The notes under the pieces are model-generated. The model saw only the letters and a list, made by a program, of their open reading frames with translations, ran no database searches and was not told the DNA's origin. A stretch of DNA of 64,000 nucleotides from Helichrysum umbraculigerum (Eukaryota > Streptophyta > Magnoliopsida > Asterales > Asteraceae): the NCBI GenBank assembly GCA_949592205.1, contig CATIUR010000001.1, forward strand, positions 335,054,250-335,118,249. The letters run 5' to 3'. A program made the translations under genes and the position numbers. Below are positions 23,210-34,858 of this stretch, one piece after another. How positions within the stretch are numbered: position 1 is the first letter of the stretch; each line of letters starts with the position of its first letter.

Positions 23210-24268
23210 CTAGCCACATTCGAAACATCCATTTGCTGGTCGATCCCTATTTGCTTGAGTGGTAGGGTTCGCTCTACAGTATTGGGCCAGATGCCCCCAG
23301 CGTTTGCAATTCCCACAGAAAGTACAGTCACCATCATGGTGACGTTCACACTTGCCACACTTGGGCTTACTCCCCATGTAAGTCTTTTGTTCAGCAGTAG
23401 TGGCAATGTAAGCTTTCGTGGTACTAGCTTGCTTCTTATTCTTGTGACCCTGACGGTCATTCCACTTGCGTTTTCCTTTCCCAGCATCAGCATTGCTGGA
23501 TTCAACCTTTCCAGTATCAGCTTTCTTAGTAAGATTCCCCATCCTTACTGCTTCATCAGTCAAACGCTGTGCTAGTTCCACAGCAATCTTAAAAGTAGCA
23601 GGATTCGCTGATGTTACCAAACTTCGAATTTGCGGCACTAAACCCCAGATATACCTTTCAGTGCGCTTGTACTCAGGAGTGACCATGTGCGGTACAAGGC
23701 GTGCTAGTTCTGGAAATCGGGTGGTATATCCTGTGATATCAGCACTAACCATAGCAATGTTCCAGAGCTCAGACTCAATCTTCTGCAGTTCACTGCGGGG
23801 ACAAAACTCTTCCATGACCATAGTTTTCAAAGTTTCCCAAGACATTGAATGAGCGGCTGGACGACCCATTGCTTGCTTTTGGGCGTTCCACCAAGTCAAA
23901 GCCTTATCACTAAACGTGCATGTAGCATACATGACCATATCTTCACGAGCACACTTGCTAATCTCTAGCACAGACTCCATTTTCTCTATCCAATGGATGA
24001 TTCCAATGGCACCTTCAGTACCACGGAAATGGCTCGGTTTGCAGGCTAGGAATGTTTTATATGAACATCCCTTATGAGTGCTCTCAGGATTACTACCTGA
24101 TGCGTTTGGTTCGGTTTCTCTACTACCGCTACGGTTTCGGTCAGTATCATACTGAGCAAGGGCTTCAGAAATCCTTCGGTTAACCATTTGTTCAGTAGTC
24201 TCCTCAACAGCAGGAGGTGGTGTGGGGTTTCGTTGGCTGTTCCTGGTAATTCTACGTTTAGGCGGCAT
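23210..24268 (-). CDS. Chromovirus gag with premature TAG
   Basis: 352-residue frame starting MPPKRRITRN. The retrotransposon gag core holds MESVLEISKCA, TWWNAQ and FPELARLVPHM. Two cysteine/histidine-rich knuckles follow (CGKCERHHDGDC; CGNCKRWGHLAQYC), then the third knuckle is cut by TAG after CFECG (stop at 23210-23212). The pol frame continues without a shift, so gag and pol are one frame broken by one codon. The homologous knuckle in the nested element (near 52300) has a sense codon here, so this is more likely a point mutation than a regulated stop. The gag would assemble the virus-like particle and bind genomic RNA. Confidence 0.9.
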   Translation of the reverse strand: MPPKRRITRNSQRNPTPPPAVEETTEQMVNRRISEALAQYDTDRNRSGSRETEPNASGSNPESTHKGCSYKTFLACKPSHFRGTEGAIGIIHWIEKMESVLEISKCAREDMVMYATCTFSDKALTWWNAQKQAMGRPAAHSMSWETLKTMVMEEFCPRSELQKIESELWNIAMVSADITGYTTRFPELARLVPHMVTPEYKRTERYIWGLVPQIRSLVTSANPATFKIAVELAQRLTDEAVRMGNLTKKADTGKVESSNADAGKGKRKWNDRQGHKNKKQASTTKAYIATTAEQKTYMGSKPKCGKCERHHDGDCTFCGNCKRWGHLAQYCRANPTTQANRDRPANGCFECG

Positions 24269-24608
24269 GATTCAGTCCTAATCACACACAAGAAACACTC
24301 GTAAGATATCTAATCAAGTCATCACTCATAAATTAAGTGATAAATATAAATATAGTATGAAATCAATCACCAATTGATATCATTCATAATGGACACAGCG
24401 ATGTAAATCAAACATAAGTTATATATATCATGATCATGGGTTAATTGTTGTTACATAAGTTTTGTACAAAGATGGGATTTACTACAAAATATACCCATCG
24501 GATCAAACATGATCTACAAAATGTGACGGATTTAACTTATACATCCATCTAGTCAAAAGTCAACCCAAATACATCATAACTATAGTCCTAATACATCATA
24601 CATACGGT
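24269..24608 (-). other. Leader between pre-gag frame and gag
   Basis: AT-rich non-coding spacer of 340 bp in the chromovirus leader. No motif was recognised. Confidence 0.6.
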
Positions 24609-25415
24609 CTAAAAGAAATACGGTAGACTCCATCCCACAAGCATCCTAACAGCAATCATCAACACACATAAACCAACTGCAGCACCTATAGTCTCCAAAC
24701 GACGCTCTAGTCGGATCAGACGTGCTCTAGTAGCATCGGCAGACTCCCTGTCTACCTCGATATGCAACTCAGAAGTCGCAAGGCGTCCATATATAGCCAG
24801 CACATCATCATCAAGACGAGAGGCGTCACTGCGCATAACTCGGAGGGCAGACTGCGTACCAAAATGAAATCCCAGCAAGGTACGAATAACGGCGACTACA
24901 GTAGGGACCGTAAGCTCCAGAGGCTCCTCGGTCAAATGTAGAGATGTCGGTGTGTGAGATGACTCCCCAGTCTCATAGGTGGAAGGAATCCTCTCAATGA
25001 TCCTCCAATGGCGTAAAATGCGTGGCATCCAGTCCAGATGCGGAACTCTAGCTCTCGGTGTCTGCTGATCACAGCGGATCTCCCGCTCCTAAGTCATCGG
25101 CTCCTTGCCGCGAGATGATGAGGGTCCTATGGGAAAATCCCTGACACACGACAGCGGTGTCCTCCTAGGTGTAGACCGAAAATCAGGCTCTCCAATAAGA
25201 TGGCGTCTAGACATAGACATAGATCCTAACATATGTGTAGCAGGATCAGTGGATGGCAATGGTGGAGTGGCTATCGAACCATCTGAAGTATCTCTAGGGA
25301 ATGTAGGCGGGTAAACCTCCTCAGACACGGCTATAGGTATCCCGTCGTATGGTCCCTCCATGGGATCCTCCTCAGTATCAGAATCAGTGATGTGAATAGG
25401 TGCGTGTCTCGACAT
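24609..25415 (-). CDS. Pre-gag reading frame, one in-frame TAG
   Basis: A frame of 268 codons starts MSRHAPIHITDSD between primer-binding site and gag, interrupted once by TAG at 25089-25091; the next 20 codons and the remainder stay in frame. The N-terminal part is acidic and Ser/Pro/Thr-rich, the middle has a charged helical stretch (TRARLIRLERRLETIG), and the C-terminus ends in a hydrophobic segment of about 20 residues that could span a membrane. It matches no gag, pol or envelope motif I know. The nested chromovirus has a different frame at the same position (50590-51081). I cannot assign a function; long uninterrupted coding on both sides of one stop argues for past selection. Confidence 0.65.
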
Positions 25416-25550
25416 ACCTAGTCAAAGAATCGTGTGTGACGTGTCAGACGTATGCAATAGTATGAATGCAGAAATGTGTTAGCCAAGGCTATAGTCTAGG
25501 TCTCTAAGGTTTTCAGTCACTTAAAGACTTCTAGTTCTCTATAACCAATA

Positions 25551-25562
25551 GCTCTGATACCA
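25551..25562 (-). promoter_or_regulatory. Primer-binding site, tRNA-iMet
   Basis: Minus-strand TGGTATCAGAGC lies five bases inside the 5' LTR and is complementary to the 3' end of plant initiator tRNA-Met. It fixes the element's orientation and the 5' LTR boundary. Confidence 0.95.
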
Positions 25563-25567
25563 AGTTC

Positions 25568-28500
25568 TGTCACACCCCCAAATCGATAATCGCGTTTATT
25601 TAGTGTTTAGCGGAAGCTTTAGTTAATTAGCGGAAGCATTTTAATAAATGTTAAGCGTCGGGGGCGGACAGATTCGATAGTGCATTCACTGTATCAGAGT
25701 ATATGATCATACAGAACATACATATATTTAAGATGCCATAAGTTTAAAGTTATTACCAAAGATACGACTTATAAAGTCGTACATAAGTAGGGTTGTCAAA
25801 GACAACTTAAGTATTTGAAAATACATATTTATAAAAGAGGGATTTCATAAGTATAACCAATGGAATTGATAATACAAAGGAAATCCATGTGTCCCAAAAG
25901 TGGCATCATAAATAGTCAGGTTGCCTACGTCCTTTATGCATGCAGGAGTACCTGAGTCCTAATTCCCTGAAAAACATAGTAAACTGTCAACATTGAATGT
26001 TGAGTGAATTCACAGGTTTTAGTTTTGTATAAATCATTCATGTACGCAAACATAATATTTATATGTAAAGTAGGAAACGCAAGTGTTCTAATTAAAGAAA
26101 ACATTTCCTATAATTAGTAAGAATGTCATTCTTACTACAATAATAACTGTGTAGGAAACACAAGTTTAAACATAAACATTTCCTAATAAATAGTAGCAGG
26201 ATATACAGGTTTATCAAATAAGTAAACATATCCATTTCAATAGTTAAGGAAAATCAGGTTTAGCAGTCAAGCAAACATTTTCCAACAGTTAGTTAACAGG
26301 AATTCAAGTTTATCAATAAAGTAAACATTCCAATAACAGTTATAGCAGGAAACACATGTTTAACATTCAAGTAAACATTTCCTATAAATAGTTGTTTTGT
26401 GGGAAACCAAGTTTAACCAATCAAGGTAAACGTTTCCTAAAATAGTAGTCTCTCAAAGGAACACCTGTCCTATCAGTCATCACAAGGAATACCAATCCCA
26501 AACCAAGTTGTTGTTTAGTTGTTTTAGTTGTGTGGGAAATATAGACTATAATCCCTCCAAGGTGAGCTAAACCTTTAGAGTTAAAGTAACGACACTAGTA
26601 CTATAAGCAAACCACGACTGGTTGTTTTGTTGATGCCTCAGTAACACGGTAAGTATACACTCCTCGTTACGACTATCATCGATGGGGTTGGAATGACCAA
26701 CGAGTAATATCCTGGGAGGGTTGTCAAATCGATAGTACTATCTGTATACTCAGTGGCCAGAGTCACCTAGCTAATGGTTATAGGTTGTAAGCACTGGGAC
26801 TTATGTGCACTACAACTACCTCGCGTAAACCTAGGATCGTACCAAGATCTGCTGTCTTATTCCCAAAAGTTGTGAAAACGTTTCATATAATTAATTCAGT
26901 TAATTCTATATGAAAACATTTTATAGAAATAGTTCAAGTTTGATAGCATGAAAGAAATCATGTTAATCAGTTTCACATAATAGCATGCAACGCAATACAT
27001 AAAGCATATAGCATGTTATATTACATCGTTCTATGTTTTTCACCCCTGGTTTTAAAAGCATTTAAAACAATAAAAGGTAGGGGCTGTGAACTCACAATTT
27101 GCAAGTCTTCAGCGAAATAAAGCTAACCAACAATCCAAGCGCGTCCTCAAATACCTAGACGCAAATAATAATACTTGTATAAGTATATGGATTATTTGTT
27201 AAGTTGTAAAGTTTATAATATTTCAGTTGCTGGTGAGGTTTGCGTTTCAATTATTCGTTAAGTTCAAGTATGTATATTTATATACATATTAGTTGAATAT
27301 ATATATATATATTCTAATATATATATTAGTTGTCGTCATTGTTAATGTCCATATATACATATATATGAATGTAGTCGTCGTTGTTATCGATTATGTTTTC
27401 AAAACATAATTTTAATAGTTATCAAAATAACTTGTTTTCGTTTGTCGTATATAGTTGTACTAGATAATTTAAATCGTTCCATTTTATACGTCTCGTTATA
27501 TATATATTGTCCGTTCGTTTATATATAATATTTGTTATCGTATTAAGTTTTGTCGCGTTCTAAATGTCCGTATTAATTTATGTCGCGGATATAATTATGT
27601 CTCATAGTCGTCTCCATATTAATACAAGGTCTCGTTGTCGCAATATAGTCAAGTAATAAGTCTCGGTTCATATAACGATTTTTAGTTTGTACATTATTTA
27701 AAAATGCAAAAGTCAAAAGCTGGACCAGTGGGGGAATACGCCGTATTCTGGTGAATACGCCGGATTCGGGCCAAATAAGGGGAATACGCCGGATTCATAT
27801 GAATCCGCCGTATTCATTTCAAATGTGGGGAATCCGCCGGATTCATATGAATCCGCCGGATTCATATGAATCCGCCGGATTCATGTATGTCTTTTACTCG
27901 TTCATCGTTTTAGCCGAGGTTTGTGTGCGGTTCAAAGGTGGGAATACGCCGTATTCTGGTGAATACGCCGTATTCGAAGTTTAAAAATTGGGAATCCGCC
28001 GGATTCCCGTGAATCCGCCGGATTCATCTATGTTTCGGCTGGGAATCCGCCGGATTAACTTGAATCTACCGGATTCAATGGTTTTCAGGTTCTGGTTCGT
28101 TCTCTGTTATGACAAATACGTACGGGTTTTTATATATAACCGATTTTAACATGATCAAACACCTTAATATGTTATATAAACCTATTGTAACATGTTTTAA
28201 CAAGTTTATAACAACAATCATCATCATATATCATAATTTAAGAAAATTATAAAAATGAAGAAAATGGAGAAATTTGATCCTCACAATGATTTAAGGAAGA
28301 TGATGATGATTTCTGATGTTGTAGATGATGATTACGAACGAAGATGATGATAATGCTTCAAGAAACCATTTTGTTTGTGAGTTTGAAAGGTTGAAGATGA
28401 AGAAGATGGAGATGAAATGGTGTTGTTGCTTCTTTTCCTACTGCTGCTACTCCCTCTGTTCTTGTTGTTTCCAGTTGCCAAAAACCACAGGGATGAAGAG

Positions 28501-29402
28501 AGTGTGAGATGTGTGTGAATTTTGAAGATCAAAATGTAGGTAGAAGTGTATTATTGGAGATGAAAATTTCAAAGGGAGGTAAGGAGGGAGTATGGTGTAC
28601 GTACAAATCTGTCGCCAGATATTTTGCAAAGTGTGTTATTGGTAGTTTTTAGCCCGTTAATTTCGTGTACGGGTATAATTTGTGGTATTTTAGTTATAAT
28701 AAAATTTCGCGTTTTGTTTCTCGATATCTTAGATTTAGAAATTTGTAATCATATAATCTAAATACTTTGTCAAAAGTATAACATAATTATTTACAGTAAA
28801 AGTACTGTATAGTTAAAAACGCGTGCCAGATTTCAGTCAAATTCGGAAATCATATTTTGAGGTAATGTTCTACACATTAAAACAGTAATTTACGAAATAA
28901 TACTTTTATTATTTTGAACTTCTAGACGCGTTTTAAAATTGTTTCTGTTCGTATTACGCGTAACAAAAATCATCTAAAGGTTTCGTTTTCTTTTTGTTGT
29001 AATACTTTTACATAATAATTTCAAACTAAAAATTATTCAAAAGTATTTTTGAAGTTCATTTTGGAACTTTATTATTCGCGATTAATACGTGTATTATAAA
29101 CGTATAATTTGTTATATTATATCAATAATATAATTATCTAATAGTTGTAATTAATAATTTTCGAATTATTAATTATTTTGTATCACCAACATAATTGTAT
29201 TCCATTCGTATTGTTTGATATATTTATTTCGTACGTAATTATATATATACACATATAACTAAAATCAAATATATCACGTATCACATAGTAAGTTTCACAA
29301 AAACTTAACACATAAATTGTTTTGAATTCACTAATCAGGGAATTACTCTAGGTAATGCATGAAATTAGGTTAAGTAAATACCCTAATTTGAGGATTGTCA
29401 CA
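25568..29402 (-). repeat. 5' LTR of the large chromovirus
   Basis: 3,835 bp and nearly identical to 15872-19665. Most of the length difference comes from the palindrome array, two more units here, and small differences in AT tracts. Confidence 0.96.
27734..28076. repeat. Palindrome array, 13 units, in 5' LTR
   Basis: Same motif and layout as 18036-18340, but with 13 recognisable units. One additional GAATCCGCCGGATTC lies in the ATAT-spaced cluster, and one diverged unit (GAATCTACCGGATTC) lies at 28062-28076. Confidence 0.95.
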
Positions 29403-29407
29403 TCAAC

Positions 29408-30340
29408 CCCAGTTAAAACCCATCAACTCTTCATCTTTTTCTATCTTCATCATGTAAAATACTGATCCGTTCAAGATTTAGCAACACGGCGGTCTTCAAA
29501 CGAATGCTAAAAATATAAACGAATAGTAATAAAATTGAAGACAAAATAAGAATTGGAGAAGTTTCTTTGTTTCGTATTAATTAATCTCTCTATATTAACA
29601 AAGATGTTCACTGTTGATTGATTTTATTTGGTATAATGAACTTTGCTTTTGTTGTATTTTTAGAGGCTCTTCCCTAATTCTCTTCCACCCCTTTCTATTT
29701 ATAATAAAAACAAAGATAAATGGAATGCTTCTTTTTCTCTCCATGTAAGCGATGATGAATATCATGGGAACATGGGTTCATGCATGGAAGTCATTAATAG
29801 TAATCCAATTTTGCATGAAAGTAGGATTGTAACTCCACACATGTTTATTGACTTTGCCTTTCTTTTCTTCTAGTCACAGATTGTCACGGATCATATACCA
29901 AAGAATATCTCATGTACTAATGCTCATCCTCAAATCACTTGCTTTCTTTAACGTTGTGTACATGTTTCGATAAGTTGTAACTAATCCTTCGGTTTTGACA
30001 TGTTCGATGCATGCCTTCAATTCTTCCAGATTGCCCATAAAAAAATGCATACACGTACTTGTGATCAAATCTCAAATGGTACGTCTTCAATTAAGCTTAC
30101 GACGTTCTTGTCAATTTGCAAATTAAGCTTGAAATGATTTGTTGTTTGGGTATAGTTACTACTTACTATGATAATGAAATCAAAAATTCTTTATGAGTTT
30201 GTGTGTGAAGGATTTAATGGTTATATTATTGAAAATTTGTAACCAAAAATCAATGGAGACATTACTTTTTATTTCAACCTTAGAAATTCTCTTTAGTTCA
30301 GTTCTACTAAATTCCAATAACAATGATGAGATATATGTTT
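29408..30340. other. Intergenic, nothing recognised
   Basis: AT-rich host DNA right of the chromovirus. No coding similarity was recognised. Confidence 0.6.
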
Positions 30341-30545
30341 TGGGATCTTGCAGGCGAAGACCCAAAGTCTAACCATTTGCTTGATCAACAAAGGAATGGC
30401 TAGTGATGCAAGGCTTGTTATCTTAAACATAGTGAAGTATTTTCATTTGTTTAAGTCAATTGTTGATGTTGGTGTTCTCATGTTGTTAATGGTTTGGTTG
30501 GAAGTCATAATCTGAGATATGTTGCCATTCCCGAAGTTGGTAAAT
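30341..30545 (+). pseudogene. O-methyltransferase fragment (upstream relic)
   Basis: Matches the middle of the intact gene at 32285. WDLAGEDPKSNHLL corresponds to its WDLVAQDPKFSHLM; after a frameshift MASDARLV, then SIVDVGV, follow the SAM-binding region. Stops and shifts are frequent and both ends are missing. Same strand as the intact gene, about 2 kb upstream of it. Confidence 0.8.
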
Positions 30546-30577
30546 TAAGTTTGGGTGGGTTTATTGCTTATTATCAC

Positions 30578-30603
30578 AAAAAAAAAAAAAAAAAAAAAAA
30601 AAA
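30578..30603. repeat. Poly(A) run
   Basis: About 26 consecutive A, 30 bp after the O-methyltransferase fragment. Length may be imprecise. Confidence 0.95.
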
Positions 30604-30654
30604 CACCACATTTTTGAAAGCTTAATGGTTATTACACAAAATAATATTAACTAA

Positions 30655-30665
30655 ATTAAATAATA

Positions 30666-30751
<86 letters not shown>
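30655..30751. repeat. (AAT)n microsatellite
   Basis: Roughly 30 consecutive AAT/TAA triplets, otherwise featureless. Confidence 0.97.
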
Positions 30752-30754
<3 letters not shown>

Positions 30755-31375
30755 TTTTAAAAAAGGCTAGATATTCTTTGCATGGATCGGATTCTTGATC
30801 GTTAAACTAGGATTATTGTAATAAATATTACAATACTTATTACATAATTGTTAGTACAATTTAAAATTGAGATATACTTCGTTTATCGCTACTGTATGAG
30901 TATTGACAACATGACCCTTAATATGGGTTTCGTCTTTCTTTCAAAATGAACAACTCGTGGCTAGTAAAAACTAAAATTCAACTTTGTACTGTAAGTTGTG
31001 GTTCAAATTGTTAATGCATTGACCCATAAAACGTGTTTCGTCTTTCTCCCAATAGGAACAACAACTTGTGGTCCAATTTGTTAACGCGTGACCATTTCTA
31101 TTTTAATGCATCTTTAGGGTCTACTTTCATAGAGTGGTGTATAACGTAGATTATAAGTAAATAAAACGTAGATTATAAGTTTGTACTTTTTTTTAAGATA
31201 TAAATGTAAAAAAAAAACTTACCTTTTATATTTGATGTATTTACTTAAAAGGGGTTTAAAAGTCATTGCTTTGGTAAATGTAGTGACGATCAACTTTTGA
31301 CTCTATACAATGACTACTACTAATGTTGAAAATACCAAAAGTACCCTCACACTCAGCACATGACATCACTTAACG

Positions 31376-31746
31376 AACTAAATTGGGTTTATTGTTTCAT
31401 TATGCGCTCAATTTTATACTAATTACAATTGTATGCTCCCAACCTTCGTACTTTCTATTGTATGAGGTTAACTTTCTAGAAACTCTATTGTATGATACAA
31501 ACTTTCATACCCTCTATTATATGAGATGAACTACTCTAATAAAGTTCTTAGAATGTCTAATTTATATCATATTACTTAAAGTTTTTGGAATGTTCACCTC
31601 ATACAATAAAGGTTATGAAAGTTGAGAACATACAACAGAGTTTATAAAAGTTAACCTCATACAATATAGAGTATAATAGTAAAGCACATACAATAGTAAT
31701 GAGTGTAAAGTTGAGCGCATAACCAAACAATAAACCCAACTAAATT
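31376..31746. mobile_element. Foldback MITE, Mutator-like
   Basis: A 353-bp element (31385-31737) begins GGGTTTATTGTTT and ends with the inverse. Its two arms are imperfect inverted repeats of roughly 150 bp and leave only a short centre. The 9-bp direct duplication AACTAAATT at 31376-31384 and 31738-31746 points to the Mutator superfamily. No coding capacity. It lies about 540 bp upstream of the O-methyltransferase start and could affect its promoter. Confidence 0.9.
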
Positions 31747-32212
31747 CAACTAAGCTAGTCATAAGGATGCCAGTGTCAATAAATGCAACCATAAGGATGG
31801 CATGCATTACCAAAAAATGATGAATCATGTCCAAAAGAGAAACCACGTGGATGATTTGAGTAATTTGCTTAAGAAGAAAATAAGTTAACGTGTTACACAT
31901 ATGCACTTGACGTTGACCTGATATATATACATACAATGTAGAAATGTAATATATTTGCTCATACAATGGTAGTCAATTTTGTTATGTACACACGTTATGA
32001 AGGTCAACAATGATTTCTAGGCACTTAACTCTATATTAATATATCATTTACACAGCTTTAGCATAATTTTTCGGATTAAATATGAGTAACGTTTTATTAT
32101 GTAATTTATTTCATTAAGATCGATATGATTTGATTCCGTTGATGACATTTTTAAATGTGGTTGGATAGATATGTAAGTATTAAATTGGAAGCATGTACGT
32201 CACAATCACTCC

Positions 32213-32220
32213 TATAAATA
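32213..32220 (+). promoter_or_regulatory. TATA box of the O-methyltransferase gene
   Basis: TATAAATA lies 65 bp before the start codon, so transcription would begin around 32245 with a leader of about 40 nt. Confidence 0.7.
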
Positions 32221-32284
32221 GTCTAGTTCTGCAGTTAACGTTACGCCGTGCCAATTCTCTCTCACATAACTAGGAAGAATAGAA

Positions 32285-33526
32285 ATGGAATTTCAAAATG
32301 ATGAGCAGTCTAAAGAATTGCTTCACTCTCAAGCTCACATATGGAACCACATTTTCAGCTTTATAAACTCCATGTCACTCAATTGTGCCATTCAGCTCGA
32401 CATACCTGATATCATTAATCGTCATGGTGCACCAATGTCGCTCTCGGACTTAATTGAAGCCCTCGCCATCAAAAAGGAGAGATCCCAGTTTATATATCGA
32501 TTGATGCGCATCCTTGTCCACTCTGGTTTCTTTGTCATACAAAGTTTGTCGTCAGCCATCGATGGTGAAGAAAGAGAAGGCTATCTGCTAGAGCCTGCTT
32601 CTCGCTTCCTTCTAAAAGAAGAACCACTAAGCATTAGGCCTTTTTTGTTAGCCCACTTGGATCCAGTTATGATGGATCCATGGAAAAACATGAGCAAATG
32701 GTTCCAAAATGATGATGTTAGCCCTATTCAAACAACCCATGGGAAGAACATTTGGGATCTTGTTGCCCAAGACCCGAAGTTTAGCCATCTAATGAACAAA
32801 GCAATGGCGTGCGATGCAAGGTTTGTTGCAGATGTTATCCTTAAACATTGTAGGGATGTTTTTCAGGGAGTGAATTCCATTGTTGACGTTGGAGGTGGTA
32901 TTGGAACCCTTACCAAATACATTGTCAATGCGTTTCCAAGTATTAGTTGCATCTGTTTTGATATTCCTCATGTTGTTGATGGTTTGGTAGGAAGTAAGAA
33001 TTTGAGTTATGTCGGTGGAGACATGTTCAAAGCCATTCCTAAAGCTGATGCAATGCTTCTAAAGGTAGGTATCTTTTACCGTATATTTCTCCTTTTTTCA
33101 TTTTCAAATCTATGACCAATTTCTTATAAATATATAAGTCGATCTGAACATAATAACACTATGACCACTGTTTGATGATTTTATAGTATTGGGCTTATGG
33201 GTTTTTGTTATGACATGAAACAGTGGATATTGCATGATTGGAGCGATGAAGATTGTATTAAAATATTGAAGCAATGCAAAGAGGCGATTCGGAACAAGGA
33301 AAATGGAGGAAAACTGATCATCATAGACATGGTGGTAAAGAATGATGAAGGGAGCCATAGGCAGCTCGAGACTCAGCTTTTCTTTGATATGCTTATGATG
33401 ATTAATGTGGCGGGTAAAGAGAGGACCGAAAAAGAGTGGGCGAAGCTATTCCTTGATGCTGGCTTTAGAAATTATACAATAACTCCAGTTTTGGGGTTAA
33501 GATCTCTCATTCAAGTTTATCCTTAG
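32285..33526 (+). CDS. Plant type-1 small-molecule O-methyltransferase
   Basis: Two exons, 32285-33064 and 33224-33526, with GT (33065) and AG (33222-33223) splice sites, encode 360 residues, the usual length. It would transfer a methyl group from S-adenosylmethionine to a hydroxyl of a phenolic or similar secondary metabolite in the cytosol. Residues 25-125 form the helical dimerisation domain. VDVGGGIG (200-207) is the SAM glycine loop. DIPHVV (226-231) and GGDMF (244-248) also line the SAM site. LHDW places the catalytic base at His264, and ERTEKEW (327-333) follows near the C-terminus. The intron falls between LLK and WILHDW, a conserved position. The start fits the family N-terminus and a TATA box. 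No disabling change is seen. Substrate cannot be predicted; the isoflavone/flavonol/resveratrol O-methyltransferase group is the nearest I recognise. Broken copies lie on both sides. Confidence 0.9.
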
Positions 33527-34044
33527 TAATTTACATAACTATATATCTTTCTTAACCAATCACCTGCATTGCATATATGAAGTGTGTTTATATGTTTTCC
33601 GCTTGTAAGGTATCAGTAAACGTTGTCTCTATTCAACATGTACCATCTTTAAAATATCATGTATAATGTATTGAATAATTTGTGGTTGCTTCAGTCTTGT
33701 TCGCTTCATCATCTTTTCGTATTTTAAATTTGAAATGTGTTGATGAATAGAAAGACATGTGATAGTGAAGAAATTTGAGCAACGGTAAACACCGTGAAAA
33801 AGAGGATAATTAATGATAAAAATTATTTTCATACCTTAATTTCATAATTCTCTTTCTTTGTTGGAATGACTTGTAGGAATATAACTATTTAATTAACATA
33901 GAAGAATTGAAAAAAGAAATAAAAGAAAACCTACATAAGATATTAGATATTATTTTTCTTTCTAGTATAACAACTTATTTTTCTTTTAATTTCATGTTCT
34001 ATCTGGCCATCAAAACTTATGGGCCATTAATCGTATTATCCATT
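33527..34044. other. 3' flank of the O-methyltransferase gene
   Basis: AT-rich spacer that should hold the polyadenylation site. No specific signal could be fixed and no gene was seen. Confidence 0.5.
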
Positions 34045-34405
34045 AAGCATTAAACTTTTTTGCTAGCCATGTGGATCCAATGATGATGACTCCAATGGGA
34101 TAACATGAGCAAATGGCTCCAAAAGGAAGATGTCAATCCCTTTCAGAGTTCAGACTATTCTTGGGAACACATTTTGGGAACTTCCTGGCCAAGACCCAAA
34201 GTTCAACCATTTGCTTAATAATGAAATGGCTAGTGATTCAAGGCATTTTTTAAGTATCATTCTTAAGCATTATGGAGTTGTTTTTTAAGAATTAAATTGA
34301 ATTGTTGATGTTGGAAGTGGTATTGGGACCGTTATGAAGTCAATTGTCAGTCTTTCCTATATTCGTTGTATCGATTTTGATCTTCCGCATGTTGTTAATG
34401 AAGGG
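34045..34405 (+). pseudogene. O-methyltransferase fragment (downstream relic)
   Basis: Nucleotide-level copy of the central part of the neighbouring gene. In shifting frames it reads NMSKWLQKEDVNPFQ, a counterpart of AQDPKFSHLM, ILKHYGV, then IVDVGSGIGT and DLPHVVN. It has no start, no C-terminal part, and many stops and indels. With the fragment at 30341 it shows a former tandem cluster on one strand. Confidence 0.85.
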
Positions 34406-34858
34406 TTTTTGTGGTCTTTGTAATTAAATAAAAAAACAATATTATGCGGAAAATAATTAAAAGCCTCATCACGGATCCATGTACTTTGAATTAAATCAAT
34501 CTAAATTAACATAGAGACCATTTTGTTGATATGAACCGGTTTCTATTCCACATTTTAAAAACTGGGTTAATATAAAAACCGATTTATATAAATAGAGACC
34601 GGATTATGTGTAAGAACCGATCTCTATTCTCCGCGATACTTTCAACTATATATCCGATTTTCACTCCACATGCATTATATTATATTGTATACAATTAACC
34701 TTTATGATGTCATAAATTTTAAATTTTCGATTAGCCAATTTAGTCCTTTAATTTCACTTTATTTTAAAATTAATACCTCTTAAATTTCTCAAATTTTATT
34801 ACTTAAACATTATCCAAACCGAATAGTTATATCTAATCTTAATATACATTCAACGATC
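34406..34858. other. AT-rich spacer with a repeated motif
   Basis: Two copies of a ~35-bp unit (core AGAACCG.TCTCTATT or AGAGACC) lie at about 34510-34545 and 34590-34625. They resemble subterminal repeats of CACTA-type elements, but no ends were found. Confidence 0.35.

Larger units (their letters stand above)
15867..29407 (-). mobile_element. Complete Ty3/gypsy chromovirus (Tekay/Del type)
   Basis: The element runs from 15872 to 29402 with a perfect 5-bp duplication TCAAC at 15867-15871 and 29403-29407. It has two long LTRs, a tRNA-iMet primer site, a pre-gag reading frame, a gag-pol frame in the order zinc knuckles, protease, reverse transcriptase, RNase H, integrase, chromodomain, and a purine tract. 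Integrase after RNase H and a C-terminal chromodomain define a chromovirus; LTRs near 3.8 kb suit the Tekay/Del clade. The LTRs differ by only a few substitutions per kilobase by eye, so the insertion is young. In-frame stops in the pre-gag frame and gag are its only obvious coding defects. Confidence 0.96.

Noticed and set aside
23063..23852. Plus-strand frames opposite chromovirus gag
   Set aside because: They are mirror frames of the real minus-strand gag, with no motifs of their own.
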